The notes beneath the pieces were generated by a model, which was not told the DNA's origin, made no database searches, and saw nothing but the letters and a program-made list of their open reading frames with translations. 64,000 nucleotides of DNA from CADEDV01 sp964596345 (lineage in GTDB: Bacteria; Bacteroidota; Bacteroidia; Chitinophagales; Chitinophagaceae): assembly GCA_964596345.1 (NCBI GenBank), contig CAZQSZ010000003.1, positions 372,001 to 436,000 on the forward strand. The letters are read 5' to 3'. Position 1 is the stretch's first letter; each line of letters begins with the position of its first letter. The translations under genes and the position numbers were made by a program. This document shows positions 9,532 through 17,713 of this stretch, piece after piece.

Positions 9532-9606
9532 GATGCTTGATAATTGATACGAGATACTGGATAGGGATTTGAATGAACCAGTTGCAAACAACCGGTATCC
9601 TGTATC
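9532..9606. repeat. inverted period-7 arrays of GATA/GTATC units
   Basis: The core GAT starts at 9532, 9539, 9546, 9553 and 9560, exactly 7 bases apart. The complementary GTATC starts at 9595 and 9602, again 7 apart. The string TTGATAC (9544-9550) pairs perfectly with GTATCAA (9602-9608). The right arm overlaps the stop codon of the AraC-type gene (9605-9607). Confidence 0.7.
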
Positions 9607-10015
9607 AAATTTTATATTGCTCAATAAAACAATGCGGAATAAAACGCTTCGGTTCTTCTTTCGCCAATTTCTTTTTCAGCCACGCAATATTGCGGTAATA
9701 CTGGGGTGTATGACCGCTCTGTTTCCTGAATAAGCTGCTGAAGGAGCCCAGGCTTTCAAAACCGATCCTGTTGCAGACATCAGTAATGCTGATGCCTTCT
9801 TTGGCCAGCAATAATTTGGCTGCCTCTATCCGGGTTTGGGTGAGATACTGGTGCGGTGTTTTCTTATATACCTTGGTAAACAGGCGGTGAAAATGAAACC
9901 GGGAAAGAAAAGCCTGTTTTGAGATCTGTTCCAGGTCGATCGGTTCCTGGTAGTTGGCATCGATATAAATTTTGGCTGCCACAATGCGCTGGTATAGGTC
10001 GGGGGTAAGTTGCAT
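9605..10015 (-). CDS. AraC/XylS-type DNA-binding protein (HTH only)
   Basis: The 136-aa protein is a double helix-turn-helix AraC domain with almost nothing else. The first HTH contains LEQISKQAFLSRFHFHRLF and the second contains ITDVCNRIGFESLGSFSSLF, followed by the family signature GHTPQYYR. It lacks the N-terminal sensory domain of full-length AraC proteins, so it may respond to a partner or act constitutively. It is the last gene of a three-gene operon, 11 bases after the DUF1801 gene. Confidence 0.9.
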   Translation of the reverse strand: MQLTPDLYQRIVAAKIYIDANYQEPIDLEQISKQAFLSRFHFHRLFTKVYKKTPHQYLTQTRIEAAKLLLAKEGISITDVCNRIGFESLGSFSSLFRKQSGHTPQYYRNIAWLKKKLAKEEPKRFIPHCFIEQYKI

Positions 10016-10026
10016 AGCCTGCCGGA

Positions 10027-10470
10027 TTATCCTGCTTTTTTGATTTTAGAAATTGTATTCCGGGTTGTTTTTGTTTTCGTTGCCATATCCTCCAATGCCA
10101 GTTCAATAGCAGATTGAACCAGTTTTTTCACCTTCGTATTCCGGTAGTCTCCCGGTGCCTGCACAGGAATATGCCGTATAAGGTTTCCTGTTCCGGTTAG
10201 TAACTGGTGCGGGTCTCCGATCAACGTTCCCTTGTTGAAACCTAAATTCAAATGGTTGGTATAAATGGGGATCATGCAATAGGCATCCGATAATTTTTCT
10301 GAAAGAGAAAATACGGCTGTTAACGCATGGGTATGATACAGCAGTTCATTAGCGTCAGGGTAGATATCGAGCAGGAAAGCCCGCAGGTCTTTAAACAGGT
10401 GAATGAGGGACTGTTGTTTCAGTTCCAGCAGAGAAAGAAAATCCGGATGTATCTCCCTTGTTGTTTTCAT
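10027..10470 (-). CDS. DUF1801 (YdhG-like) protein
   Basis: The 147-aa cytoplasmic protein carries the DUF1801 signature: an N-terminal helix pair, then YHTHALTAVFSL, IYTNHLNLGFNKGTLIGDP and LLTGTGNLIRHIPV. A Lys/Thr-rich tail follows. Family members are small soluble proteins often encoded beside YdeI/OmdA and AraC genes, as here; the biochemical role is not established. It is the middle gene of the operon, with 9 bases to the gene before and 11 to the one after. Confidence 0.8.
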   Translation of the reverse strand: MKTTREIHPDFLSLLELKQQSLIHLFKDLRAFLLDIYPDANELLYHTHALTAVFSLSEKLSDAYCMIPIYTNHLNLGFNKGTLIGDPHQLLTGTGNLIRHIPVQAPGDYRNTKVKKLVQSAIELALEDMATKTKTTRNTISKIKKAG

Positions 10471-10479
10471 ACTGGTTGT

Positions 10480-11142
10480 TTACCGGTTTGAAGGATTTTT
10501 CCATTGTTTGCCCAACCGCTCTATCGTTCCTTTCACCCGTTCTTTTTTTGTTTCTTCCCGTTTGGCCGTTACGATCCATTCAATGTATTCTTTCTTACAG
10601 GTAAAAGACAAGGTTTCAAAATAGGCCGCTTCTTTTTTATGTTTCTTTAATACTGCGGATAATTCTTCCGGCAATCTTACTTCTTTGGTTGCCGGGTTCA
10701 CCCATTTAAAAATTTCCCGTTCTTCTTTGGGTTTTGCGTCTTTCTTTTTATCCGCTTCCGTTTTGGCCCTGAATCCAAAGACCGACCAGGTTTCATTGAA
10801 GGAGATCAAACTGATCCAGGTAAGTTTATCACTTTCTGCCAGTAAACAATCCCAGCCCTTATCCCTGGTCAGGTCAGTTTGAATTTTTGAAGATACTTTT
10901 GGATAGTAGACCCAAACCGTCAGGTCCGGTTTCACCAGCTTCATCACTTTGCTCATCTCTTTTTCTAACTGTGCCCGGTTCAGTACAAACCAATGCAACT
11001 GGTTATATTCTTTTCCGCTGCCGGTAATTTTTACGCCTGCCGGTAAGCCCTGCAATCCTTTTTTAAAATCAGCCGGGGCATGCAGGGTGAGCAGGGTATA
11101 CCCTGTTTTGATCCGGAGCTTATCGGCTATGGAATTAGCCAT
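10480..11142 (-). CDS. YdeI/OmpD-associated (OmdA) domain protein
   Basis: The 220-aa protein has two parts. The N-terminal part (about 1-125) resembles DUF3052-like proteins, with TGYTLLTLHAPADFKKGL and LTVWVYYPK. The C-terminal part (about 150-215) is a YdeI/OmdA domain with LPEELSAVLKKHKKEAAYFE, LSFTCKKEYIEWI and KKERVKGTIERLGK. Its role is unknown; OmdA-domain proteins have been linked to bacteriocin protection in enterobacteria. It is the first gene of the operon, behind an exact TAnnTTTG promoter. Confidence 0.8.
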   Translation of the reverse strand: MANSIADKLRIKTGYTLLTLHAPADFKKGLQGLPAGVKITGSGKEYNQLHWFVLNRAQLEKEMSKVMKLVKPDLTVWVYYPKVSSKIQTDLTRDKGWDCLLAESDKLTWISLISFNETWSVFGFRAKTEADKKKDAKPKEEREIFKWVNPATKEVRLPEELSAVLKKHKKEAAYFETLSFTCKKEYIEWIVTAKREETKKERVKGTIERLGKQWKNPSNR

Positions 11143-11159
11143 GCTGATGATTTTATCAG

Positions 11160-11167
11160 CAAATGTA
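11160..11167 (-). promoter_or_regulatory. TAnnTTTG promoter of the OmdA-DUF1801-AraC operon
   Basis: The minus strand reads TACATTTG, exactly matching the consensus, 18 bases upstream of the OmdA-gene ATG. Spacing is identical to that of the argS promoter. Confidence 0.75.
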
Positions 11168-11250
11168 AGATTCCTGCCCTATGGTTTTTTTTAAACTTGT
11201 TTTCATATATACACGGGAATAAAGGAACTTTAGAATCTAAACCCCAGGTC

Positions 11251-11955
11251 ATGAAAATAGTATTAGCCCTCCTTGTCTGCTCATTTTTATTTTCACCTTT
11301 CGCAACAACTGCTCAAAATGAACCCTCGCCGGAAGCAGAAGCATTTTATAAAAATGCGATGGCTGCGATCAATCCAAGGCATGTAAAGTGGATAAAAACC
11401 ACCGCAGTGGAAGTGAATGAAAAAAAACTATCAGAGGCTGATGTAATGACCCGGGCAAAGTCTTACGGCGCATTGGGTAATATGAACACCCAGGATATAG
11501 AAGCAATTGCTTTTCTTGTACTGATGCAGGCTTCTAAGAGTGCACAGGAAGACCTGAAAGCTATCATGGCAAATGTTAAGTCCATCAATGAACAAAAGGC
11601 GAAACTGCGGAATGCTATGAATAAAATAAACAGCAGCCGTTCCATCAGCAATGTGCAACTGGATTCTTTCAGCCTGGTAATAAACCAGGCGAAAGCCCTG
11701 CAAAAACGGAATAATCCGGATACGGTAAAACTGGCAAGGCCTGCTTCTGTAACGAGGACAGTAACCAAAAAGGAAATAGATGCAACGGTGGAGAAGATAA
11801 AAAGCAGCCTCGACTCCATGAGTGAAATGGGAGAGATGGAATCACTCCGCCTGCAATCGGCCATGGACAGGAAGAGTAAGGCGATGAGCACCCTGTCTAA
11901 CCTTCTCAAAAAGATGCATGACACGCAACAAAACATCATCCAAAACCTGAAGTAA
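11251..11955 (+). CDS. secreted helical protein of unknown function
   Basis: The 234-aa product starts at ATG 11251, which begins the signal peptide MKIVLALLVCSFLFSPFATT; a longer upstream frame overlaps the divergent operon and is unlikely. The mature part is almost entirely helical and Lys/Ser/Met-rich, for example KAKLRNAMNKINSSRSISN and LRLQSAMDRKSKAMSTLSNL, which suggests coiled coil. I do not recognise a family. It is periplasmic or secreted by inference, and is followed by the period-8 repeat upstream of dnaK. Confidence 0.7.
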   Translation: MKIVLALLVCSFLFSPFATTAQNEPSPEAEAFYKNAMAAINPRHVKWIKTTAVEVNEKKLSEADVMTRAKSYGALGNMNTQDIEAIAFLVLMQASKSAQEDLKAIMANVKSINEQKAKLRNAMNKINSSRSISNVQLDSFSLVINQAKALQKRNNPDTVKLARPASVTRTVTKKEIDATVEKIKSSLDSMSEMGEMESLRLQSAMDRKSKAMSTLSNLLKKMHDTQQNIIQNLK

Positions 11956-11988
11956 AGGCTCCCCCAAAGCTGCTTAATAAATAATAGC

Positions 11989-12036
11989 GATTACCTCGTT
12001 ACCCGGTCAACTGGTTAACTTATTAACCTGTCAACC
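11989..12036. repeat. six-unit period-8 degenerate array upstream of dnaK
   Basis: Six contiguous octamers start at 11989, 11997, 12005, 12013, 12021 and 12029 and all fit NNTYAMCY (for example GGTCAACT, GGTTAACT, TATTAACC, TGTCAACC). The two middle units also make a hairpin, GGTTAA (12013-12018) / TTAACC (12023-12028). Confidence 0.7.
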
Positions 12037-12127
12037 AACTCCTATTCCCCAAAACCTGCCAATTTTTCACTTTTTCCCCCGCGGCACAATGATTGACAAG
12101 TTAGAGCGAACAATAAACCCAAGCATT

Positions 12128-14035
12128 ATGGCAAAGATTATAGGAATCGACTTAGGAACCACCAATAGCTGCGTTTCCGTGATGGAAGGCAACGAGCCGG
12201 TGGTGATCGCTAACGACGAGGGCCGCCGTACGACCCCGTCTGTAGTGGCTTTTCTGAAAAATGGTGAACGGAAAGTAGGTGACCCGGCCAAACGCCAGGC
12301 TATCACCAACCCCCACAATACCATCAGCTCAGTAAAGCGTTTCATGGGCCGCCGCTTTGATGAGGTGACCGAAGAGATCAGCCACTGGAGCTACAAAGTG
12401 GCAAAAGGTGACAATAATACCGTTCGTATTGACATAGATGGCAGACTCTATACGCCCCAGGAAATTTCGGCGATGGTGCTGCAGAAAATGAAGAAAACAG
12501 CCGAAGATTACCTCGGCCATGAAGTGACCGAAGCGGTGATCACCGTGCCGGCTTACTTCAACGATGCCCAGCGCCAGGCTACCAAAGAAGCCGGAGAAAT
12601 TGCCGGGCTGACCGTTCGCCGTATCGTGAACGAGCCGACGGCTGCCGCCCTTGCTTATGGCCTGGACAAAGGCCGCCACGATCAGAAGATCGCCGTGTTT
12701 GACTTGGGTGGTGGTACGTTTGATATCTCCGTACTCGAACTGGGCGACGGGGTGTTTGAAGTAAAATCAACCAATGGTGATACCCACCTCGGTGGTGATG
12801 ACTTTGATAAAGTGATCATGGACTGGCTGGCCGATGAATTCAAAAAAGACGAAGCAATTGACCTGCGCAAAGACCCGATGGCCTTACAGCGCCTGAAAGA
12901 AGCTGCTGAAAAAGCAAAAGTGGAACTGTCTTCTTCTTCTGAAACAGAGATCAATCTTCCCTATATCACTGCGGTGGACGGAGTACCCAAACACTTAGTG
13001 AAAAAACTGAGCCGGGCTAAATTTGAGCAACTGGCTGATAATTTATTCACCCGTTGTTTGAAGCCTTGTGAAGCGGCCCTGAAAGATGCCGGCTTATCTA
13101 CTTCACAAATTGATGAAGTGATCCTGGTGGGAGGTTCCACCCGTATCCCGAAAGTGCAGGAGATCGTAGAGAAATTCTTTGGTAAAAAACCCAACCGGGG
13201 TGTGAACCCGGATGAAGTGGTGGCTGTAGGTGCGGCTATACAAGGTGCGGTACTGACCGGTGAAGTGAAAGATGTATTGCTGCTCGACGTGACCCCGTTA
13301 ACACTGGGTATCGAAACCATGGGTGGTGTACTGACTCCGTTGATCCCATCCAATACAACGATCCCGACCAAGAAATCAGAAGTGTTCTCCACCGCAAGCG
13401 ATAACCAGCCCGGTGTGCAGATACATGTGCTGCAGGGCGAAAGAAGTATGGCCAAGGACAACAAAAGCCTCGGTATGTTCAACCTGGATGGCATTCCGCC
13501 GGCACCAAGAGGTGTACCGCAGATCGAAGTGATCTTTGATATTGATGCCAATGGTATCTTACACGTTACTGCCAAAGACAAGGGAACCGGTAAGGAACAA
13601 AAGATCCATATCGAAGCTGGTTCCGGTTTGAGCAAAGATGAAGTGGAAAAAATGAAGGCTGAAGCAAGGGCCAATGAAGCCACCGATAAAGCGGAGAAGG
13701 AAAAAGTGGAGAAGCTTAACCAGGCCGACAGTCTCGTATTCCAGACCGAAAAACAACTGAAGGAATACGGCGATAAGATACCGGCAGATAAAAAAGCTAT
13801 CATTGAGCAGGCCGCTGAAAAATTAAAAGAAGCCCATAAGGCACAGGATATACCGGCGATTGAAACAGCCATTGCTGCTTTGAATGCTGCCTGGACAGCC
13901 GCCAGTGAAGATATGTATAAGAACGGCCAGGAAGGTGCAGCACAACCCGGACCTGATGCGGGAGCCCAGCAACAAACTGCCGGTGCCACTGCCAATGATA
14001 ATGTGACGGATGTTCCTTATGAAGAGGTGAAGTAA
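12128..14035 (+). CDS. dnaK: molecular chaperone DnaK (Hsp70)
   Basis: ATP-driven cytoplasmic chaperone working with DnaJ and GrpE. The 635-aa protein shows the nucleotide-binding domain motifs IGIDLGTTNSCVSVMEG (start), FDLGGGTFDISVLELG and VILVGGSTRIPKVQEIVEKF, the interdomain linker with LLLDVTPLTLGIETMGG, the substrate-binding domain, the helical lid and the conserved C-terminal VPYEEVK. Start ATG 12128 matches the conserved N-terminus MAKIIGID; an ATG 39 bases upstream adds unrelated residues. No grpE or dnaJ is adjacent. A strong terminator follows. Confidence 0.97.
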   Translation: MAKIIGIDLGTTNSCVSVMEGNEPVVIANDEGRRTTPSVVAFLKNGERKVGDPAKRQAITNPHNTISSVKRFMGRRFDEVTEEISHWSYKVAKGDNNTVRIDIDGRLYTPQEISAMVLQKMKKTAEDYLGHEVTEAVITVPAYFNDAQRQATKEAGEIAGLTVRRIVNEPTAAALAYGLDKGRHDQKIAVFDLGGGTFDISVLELGDGVFEVKSTNGDTHLGGDDFDKVIMDWLADEFKKDEAIDLRKDPMALQRLKEAAEKAKVELSSSSETEINLPYITAVDGVPKHLVKKLSRAKFEQLADNLFTRCLKPCEAALKDAGLSTSQIDEVILVGGSTRIPKVQEIVEKFFGKKPNRGVNPDEVVAVGAAIQGAVLTGEVKDVLLLDVTPLTLGIETMGGVLTPLIPSNTTIPTKKSEVFSTASDNQPGVQIHVLQGERSMAKDNKSLGMFNLDGIPPAPRGVPQIEVIFDIDANGILHVTAKDKGTGKEQKIHIEAGSGLSKDEVEKMKAEARANEATDKAEKEKVEKLNQADSLVFQTEKQLKEYGDKIPADKKAIIEQAAEKLKEAHKAQDIPAIETAIAALNAAWTAASEDMYKNGQEGAAQPGPDAGAQQQTAGATANDNVTDVPYEEVK

Positions 14036-14068
14036 TGCTGATTAGATGATTTGAATAATGTTACTTAC

Positions 14069-14097
14069 AAAGCCCTTACGAAAACCGTAAGGGCTTT
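14069..14097 (+). terminator. intrinsic terminator after dnaK
   Basis: The perfect 12-bp stem AAAGCCCTTACG (14069-14080) / CGTAAGGGCTTT (14086-14097) with a 5-base loop is followed by an AT-rich stretch. Confidence 0.85.
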
Positions 14098-14122
14098 AAT
14101 TTTAAAGACTAAAATAATAAAG

Positions 14123-14470
14123 ATGGCTAGCGATATAGAAGTGGTAATAATTTTGAAGGATTTTGCGGTCGATATAAAATTTGATCAAGATGTTGAAGCC
14201 TTATTAACAATTATCTCAAATGAGAGATTTGTTTACTCAAAGAAAGAGCAGAACAAAGAAATCGAATTTCACTTTGTTGCTAATACAGGTTATTTGAACA
14301 ATAAGCTTATTCCAAAGTTTGATGAATTAATTGCAGCAAAAGACAAGGAAACTCAATTATACTTGAGTCGCCAAAAGAATATACTACTCAGATATAAATT
14401 ATATTCTTCGGCTACAGATCCAAAAGAAACTTCTTTCGAGGATTTCAAGGGATACTTAAGATCATTGTGA
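14123..14470 (+). CDS. AT-rich orphan protein of unknown function
   Basis: The product is about 115 aa from ATG 14123 (MASDIEVVIILKDFAVDIKF). A longer frame using TTG at 14051 would read through the dnaK terminator and is rejected. It has no signal peptide or membrane segment; it is a small mixed alpha/beta acidic-basic protein ending FEDFKGYLRSL. I recognise no family. Base composition is clearly lower in GC than its neighbours (17 G/C in the line at 14161 against 28 in the dnaK line at 12721), which suggests acquisition from elsewhere. Confidence 0.6.
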   Translation: MASDIEVVIILKDFAVDIKFDQDVEALLTIISNERFVYSKKEQNKEIEFHFVANTGYLNNKLIPKFDELIAAKDKETQLYLSRQKNILLRYKLYSSATDPKETSFEDFKGYLRSL

Positions 14471-14577
14471 ACTGCAGATACAATCGCCTTGTTAACTATA
14501 ATGATTTTGTACAGAAATTATATGGTTGGTAAATGCTCTCGTTTTTTATAGTATATTTAGTTTTTAAATAACTAATT

Positions 14578-15072
14578 GTGAGGCTTCATATAATTGCCTT
14601 TTTTATAGCACTAAATACATTTACTGCTCTTGCTCAAAACAAACAGATAGATATATTAATTGGGCAAACTGATTCGGCGGTAACAAACTATTTTAACGAT
14701 CTGATTAAGCTGAGGCCAAATCCAGCTTACAAAATTGAGAAGAACTTTACTAAGAATGGTAATCTTAATTTAACTCTTAAATTTTCACTTTACGACGAGG
14801 AGTTCTTCTCTTGTTCTGAAGTCTCAACATCATTTGCAAGAATAAATGGGAAGGAGTTGTGTTTTGTGCAATTTGTAAGTGGGGAAATAAAGTTTGCAGA
14901 GAATTATTTGAGTTATATTAAAGATAATTTCAAGAAGGCTGGTGATGGAATTTGGGAAAAAATAAATGAGAATGAAGGTTTTAAAATTGTTGCAACTTTT
15001 ACAAAAGTTGGACTAGATTATTTCATGCTTTCTTTTCAGTTAAAAGCAACAAGCAAAGAAATCTCTTCCTAG
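14578..15072 (+). CDS. AT-rich secreted protein of unknown function
   Basis: The 164-aa product starts at GTG 14578, which begins a clear signal peptide (MRLHIIAFFIALNTFTALAQ). The mature part is mixed, with SLYDEEFFSCSEVSTSFARI and FMLSFQLKATSKEISS. There are two Cys residues (FSCSE and LCFVQ) that could bridge in the periplasm. A near-consensus promoter (TATATTTA) lies at 14551-14558, so it can be transcribed alone. It shares the low GC content of the gene before it. No family recognised. Confidence 0.6.
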   Translation: MRLHIIAFFIALNTFTALAQNKQIDILIGQTDSAVTNYFNDLIKLRPNPAYKIEKNFTKNGNLNLTLKFSLYDEEFFSCSEVSTSFARINGKELCFVQFVSGEIKFAENYLSYIKDNFKKAGDGIWEKINENEGFKIVATFTKVGLDYFMLSFQLKATSKEISS

Positions 15073-15145
15073 TCCAGTTCAACGTCGCCACAGTCCTCTC
15101 TTCCCAGCCGAGTCTGTCAAAGCCACCCGGCATAGTCGCATACGG

Positions 15146-15979
15146 TTATTGTTTAGCCTGTTTGCTTTTATACTGCCCCGATAAATCTTTAATACGGATA
15201 TTCCTGAAATCAACCGGCTGACCTTCGCTTTGCAGCGCAATGAAACCACTGCTGAGCAGCTGCCCGTCTTTTTTTATGGCAGGGTCGTAACGGTTTACCA
15301 CAGCACCGCCTATTTGTGGTTTGGAGTATTGCAGCACGGTATCGCCGTTAATAATATGGGTAATAAGCGAGTCGCCCAGTACAATTAACTCTGCACTTAC
15401 CCACTGTTCGCCGTCATAGGTTTTGCTGGTGGAGTTGATACAATGCGAAGGCACGAGGCTGTCTTTCTGCATTACCTCTGTACCCGGGGAGCACATATTG
15501 CCGGTGGGCCTTGGTTTTCCATCGCTTAACCCGCCTAAAAACTGCATTTCAACGGAAATGGGCCAGTCCTGCTCCTTAGGCATGCTGTAGGGGCTTTGAG
15601 AATGAAACATGACACCGCTGTTTCGCATGGTGTACGATGGTGCAGTCTTCATCCATTCGGCAACAAAACGATATTCCAATTTCAAATGATAATAGGAGAA
15701 AGGGGTTTTGTAATACAAGTGGCCAAACTGTTCTTTAAATTCCGGTCCATATTCATCATACCGCACCTGGATGGTATTGTTGGCCACCCTGAAAGTATTG
15801 CCAAAATTTACTCCCGCATCATGGTGTTGAATTTTTACAATCCAGTCGTTTATGTCTTTGCCATTAAAAAGGGGTACCCAATCCTTTTTGGAAGCAGTTT
15901 TGTTGGCAGTGCTGCAGCCCGTAATTACAAAAGCTGCAAAAAATAGTATAACTGCTGGCGGCAATAATAAAAATTTCAT
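15146..15979 (-). CDS. DUF1080 / 3-keto-disaccharide hydrolase-fold lipoprotein
   Basis: The 277-aa product starts at ATG 15979, which opens the lipoprotein signal (FFAAFVITGC, lipobox Cys about residue 21). The mature part is a concanavalin-like jelly roll of the DUF1080 family: VPLFNGKDINDWIVKI at its start, then FSYYHLKLEYRF, NSGVMFHSQ, SVEMQFLGG and the closing LQSEGQPVDFRNIRIKDL. Family members include 3-keto-disaccharide hydrolases acting on oxidised sugars. The substrate here is unknown. Confidence 0.88.
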   Translation of the reverse strand: MKFLLLPPAVILFFAAFVITGCSTANKTASKKDWVPLFNGKDINDWIVKIQHHDAGVNFGNTFRVANNTIQVRYDEYGPEFKEQFGHLYYKTPFSYYHLKLEYRFVAEWMKTAPSYTMRNSGVMFHSQSPYSMPKEQDWPISVEMQFLGGLSDGKPRPTGNMCSPGTEVMQKDSLVPSHCINSTSKTYDGEQWVSAELIVLGDSLITHIINGDTVLQYSKPQIGGAVVNRYDPAIKKDGQLLSSGFIALQSEGQPVDFRNIRIKDLSGQYKSKQAKQ

Positions 15980-16079
15980 ACTGCAATTTTGTGGGAAACT
16001 ACTTATTGTTTGGGTAGTGGCAAAACATAAGCAGGGGCAGTTTTTTCTTTTATGCAATCATTGTTTTTAGCCTGAAACC

Positions 16080-16136
16080 ATGCAGGAGCAGCTTATTTAA
16101 AAATCCTGTTTTTACAGGATAAGCACAGCCCTGCAT
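16080..16136. other. nested three-stem hairpin in a divergent intergenic region
   Basis: Three nested complementary pairs share one axis: ATGCAGG (16080-16086) with CCTGCAT (16130-16136), GCTTAT (16091-16096) with ATAAGC (16119-16124), and CCTGT (16105-16109) with ACAGG (16114-16118). It lies 50 bases upstream of the + strand gene and about 100 upstream of the DUF1080 gene. Confidence 0.6.
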
Positions 16137-16185
16137 AAGCAATATGTTTACCCGGTCAATTTTTAATCATCAAACCAAGTTCAGT

Positions 16186-16761
16186 ATGAAAAAGTATATT
16201 TTTTTCGCCTTATTGCTGGTAGCAACCGGCCACCTCTTTGCGCAAACTAAATCAGGCATCGCCACTTATACAGTACCCGCCGGCTGGCAAAGCACTGCCG
16301 GTACTTCATCTGTGGTACTGGAAAACAGCACCAAGAGAGGGGGGCTTTGCAAGATCACTATTTACAATACCGAAAAAGGGGCGGTCAATACCGCAGCCAG
16401 CTACCTGCAACAACGGAAAAGTAAAAACACAACGAATGCACGGTACAACCAGAATGCAAAACAGGTGACCAGGACGGAAACAAACGGGAATATTGGTTTC
16501 TCCTCTTATGGCAGCAGTACGGTGAATGAAAAAGAAGTAAGGGTGTATTTCTATTCGTTTACCAATGGTAAGGAAACATTTTTTGTTGAATTATTAACGG
16601 ATAGCAATGAATGTATTGAAGAGTTTAACAAGTTTCTTACCACACTTCTGATAGATCCGGTTACAGACGAAGCTTCAGAAAGTAATGGCAGTAAATCAAA
16701 AGCCAAAAGAGCAAGGAAAGCTGCTCCTGCAGCACCTGCAGCTCCGGCACCAATGATGTGA
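16186..16761 (+). CDS. secreted protein of unknown function with Ala/Pro tail
   Basis: The 191-aa product starts at ATG 16186, opening the signal peptide MKKYIFFALLLVATGHLFAQ. The mature part (about 21-165) begins SGIATYTVPAGWQSTAGTSS and has CKITIYNTEKGAVNTAASY and VRVYFYSFTNGKETFFVELL; it resembles the compact folds of secreted PsbP/MOG1-like proteins, but I cannot assign it. The end is a basic stretch (KSKAKRARKAA) and an Ala/Pro repeat (APAAPAAPAP). It is followed by a strong terminator shared with a convergent bicupin gene. Confidence 0.6.
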   Translation: MKKYIFFALLLVATGHLFAQTKSGIATYTVPAGWQSTAGTSSVVLENSTKRGGLCKITIYNTEKGAVNTAASYLQQRKSKNTTNARYNQNAKQVTRTETNGNIGFSSYGSSTVNEKEVRVYFYSFTNGKETFFVELLTDSNECIEEFNKFLTTLLIDPVTDEASESNGSKSKAKRARKAAPAAPAAPAPMM

Positions 16762-16809
16762 TGCCGGGCTACAGCAAATCATTCAAATACTGTCAAAAAT
16801 ATTCTTTTG

Positions 16810-16840
16810 CAGCTCATGGTTTTCAACCGTGAGCTGTTTT
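16810..16840. terminator. terminator between convergent genes
   Basis: The 12-bp stem CAGCTCATGGTT (16810-16821) / AACCGTGAGCTG (16825-16836) has one wobble pair and a 3-base loop and is followed by TTTT. Confidence 0.8.
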
Positions 16841-16871
16841 GTTGAATGAATGCTCCCGGCCTATCAACGTA

Positions 16872-17642
16872 TTATCTCCACTTAAATGCAAAATAGCGGC
16901 AGGGTTTATCACTGGCATTGGCGATACCATGAAACTGGCCACTTTCAATTATGTAGAGGTCACCGGGTCCGGCCTGGTAGGTCTTGCCCTCAATGGTCAT
17001 TTCGGTTTCTCCTTCTATCATCAGGATAATCTCGGTATCCACATGACTGTGCGGCGCATGGCTGGCTCCTTTTTTAGTCAGTGTGGTGGTATGCATTTCA
17101 TACCGTTCACACATGGCGGTGGGGCGGTCAAAATATTTTTTGGTGCCCCGGCCATCTTTTTCGGTGTAGGCTAATGAATCAGCATGTAACAATAAGGCCC
17201 CGCCTGCTTTTGTACTTCGTTCCATATCCATTGGCTTTTTGGAACGGAACATCAGCACATAATACGTAACCGGACCATCACCGGCATTCTCAAAACTTTG
17301 CATTTCGCCTGGCGGCACCAACAATACACTGCCAGGGCCAAGTATAGCTGTCTTGCTGCCGATGCTGCATTTGAGGGTTCCTTCTTTAATGATGATCAGT
17401 TCTTCGGTGTTGGGTTGTGTATGGGCGGGTTTTGCTGTTGCCCCTTTCTCCTGCGTGGTAGCATGTATTTCAAAATAGTCAAACTCAAAAGTGGTCCCTT
17501 CTGTTATTTTACGGCTTTCCCGCTGGTCTTTTTTTATTACGGGTAATTCATTCCAGTGAAACACAGCCGAACCAACCGGTTGCAGTTGGCCCACACTTGT
17601 GATTGCAATACTGAAGAGCAGGAGAGAGAACATGCATTTCAT
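16872..17642 (-). CDS. secreted bicupin protein
   Basis: The 256-aa product has a signal peptide (FSLLLFSIAITSVGQ) and two cupin domains. The first (about 70-135) contains AHTQPNTEELIIIKEGTLKC and PGSVLLVPPGEMQSFENAG. The second (about 190-250) contains HAPHSHVDTEIILMIEGETE and PGDLYIIESGQFHGIANAS, with the His/His/Glu/His metal ligands visible. Bicupins include oxidoreductases and ureidoglycine aminohydrolase-like enzymes; the reaction here is unknown. A periplasmic metal-binding enzyme is inferred. Confidence 0.85.
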   Translation of the reverse strand: MKCMFSLLLFSIAITSVGQLQPVGSAVFHWNELPVIKKDQRESRKITEGTTFEFDYFEIHATTQEKGATAKPAHTQPNTEELIIIKEGTLKCSIGSKTAILGPGSVLLVPPGEMQSFENAGDGPVTYYVLMFRSKKPMDMERSTKAGGALLLHADSLAYTEKDGRGTKKYFDRPTAMCERYEMHTTTLTKKGASHAPHSHVDTEIILMIEGETEMTIEGKTYQAGPGDLYIIESGQFHGIANASDKPCRYFAFKWR

Positions 17643-17713
17643 ATAAAGCTGTTTGCCTGAAGTTACAATTTTGTTGTTATGGTACTTACTCCTTGTGCTC
17701 CATTTCCCAGCGT

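Noticed and set aside
12961..13995. 344-codon Ser/Ala-rich frame opposite dnaK
   Set aside because: It is antisense to conserved dnaK sequence and has the composition expected of a mirror frame.
14051..14122. Longer N-terminus (TTG start) for the first AT-rich gene
   Set aside because: It would translate through the dnaK terminator hairpin; ATG 14123 is more likely.
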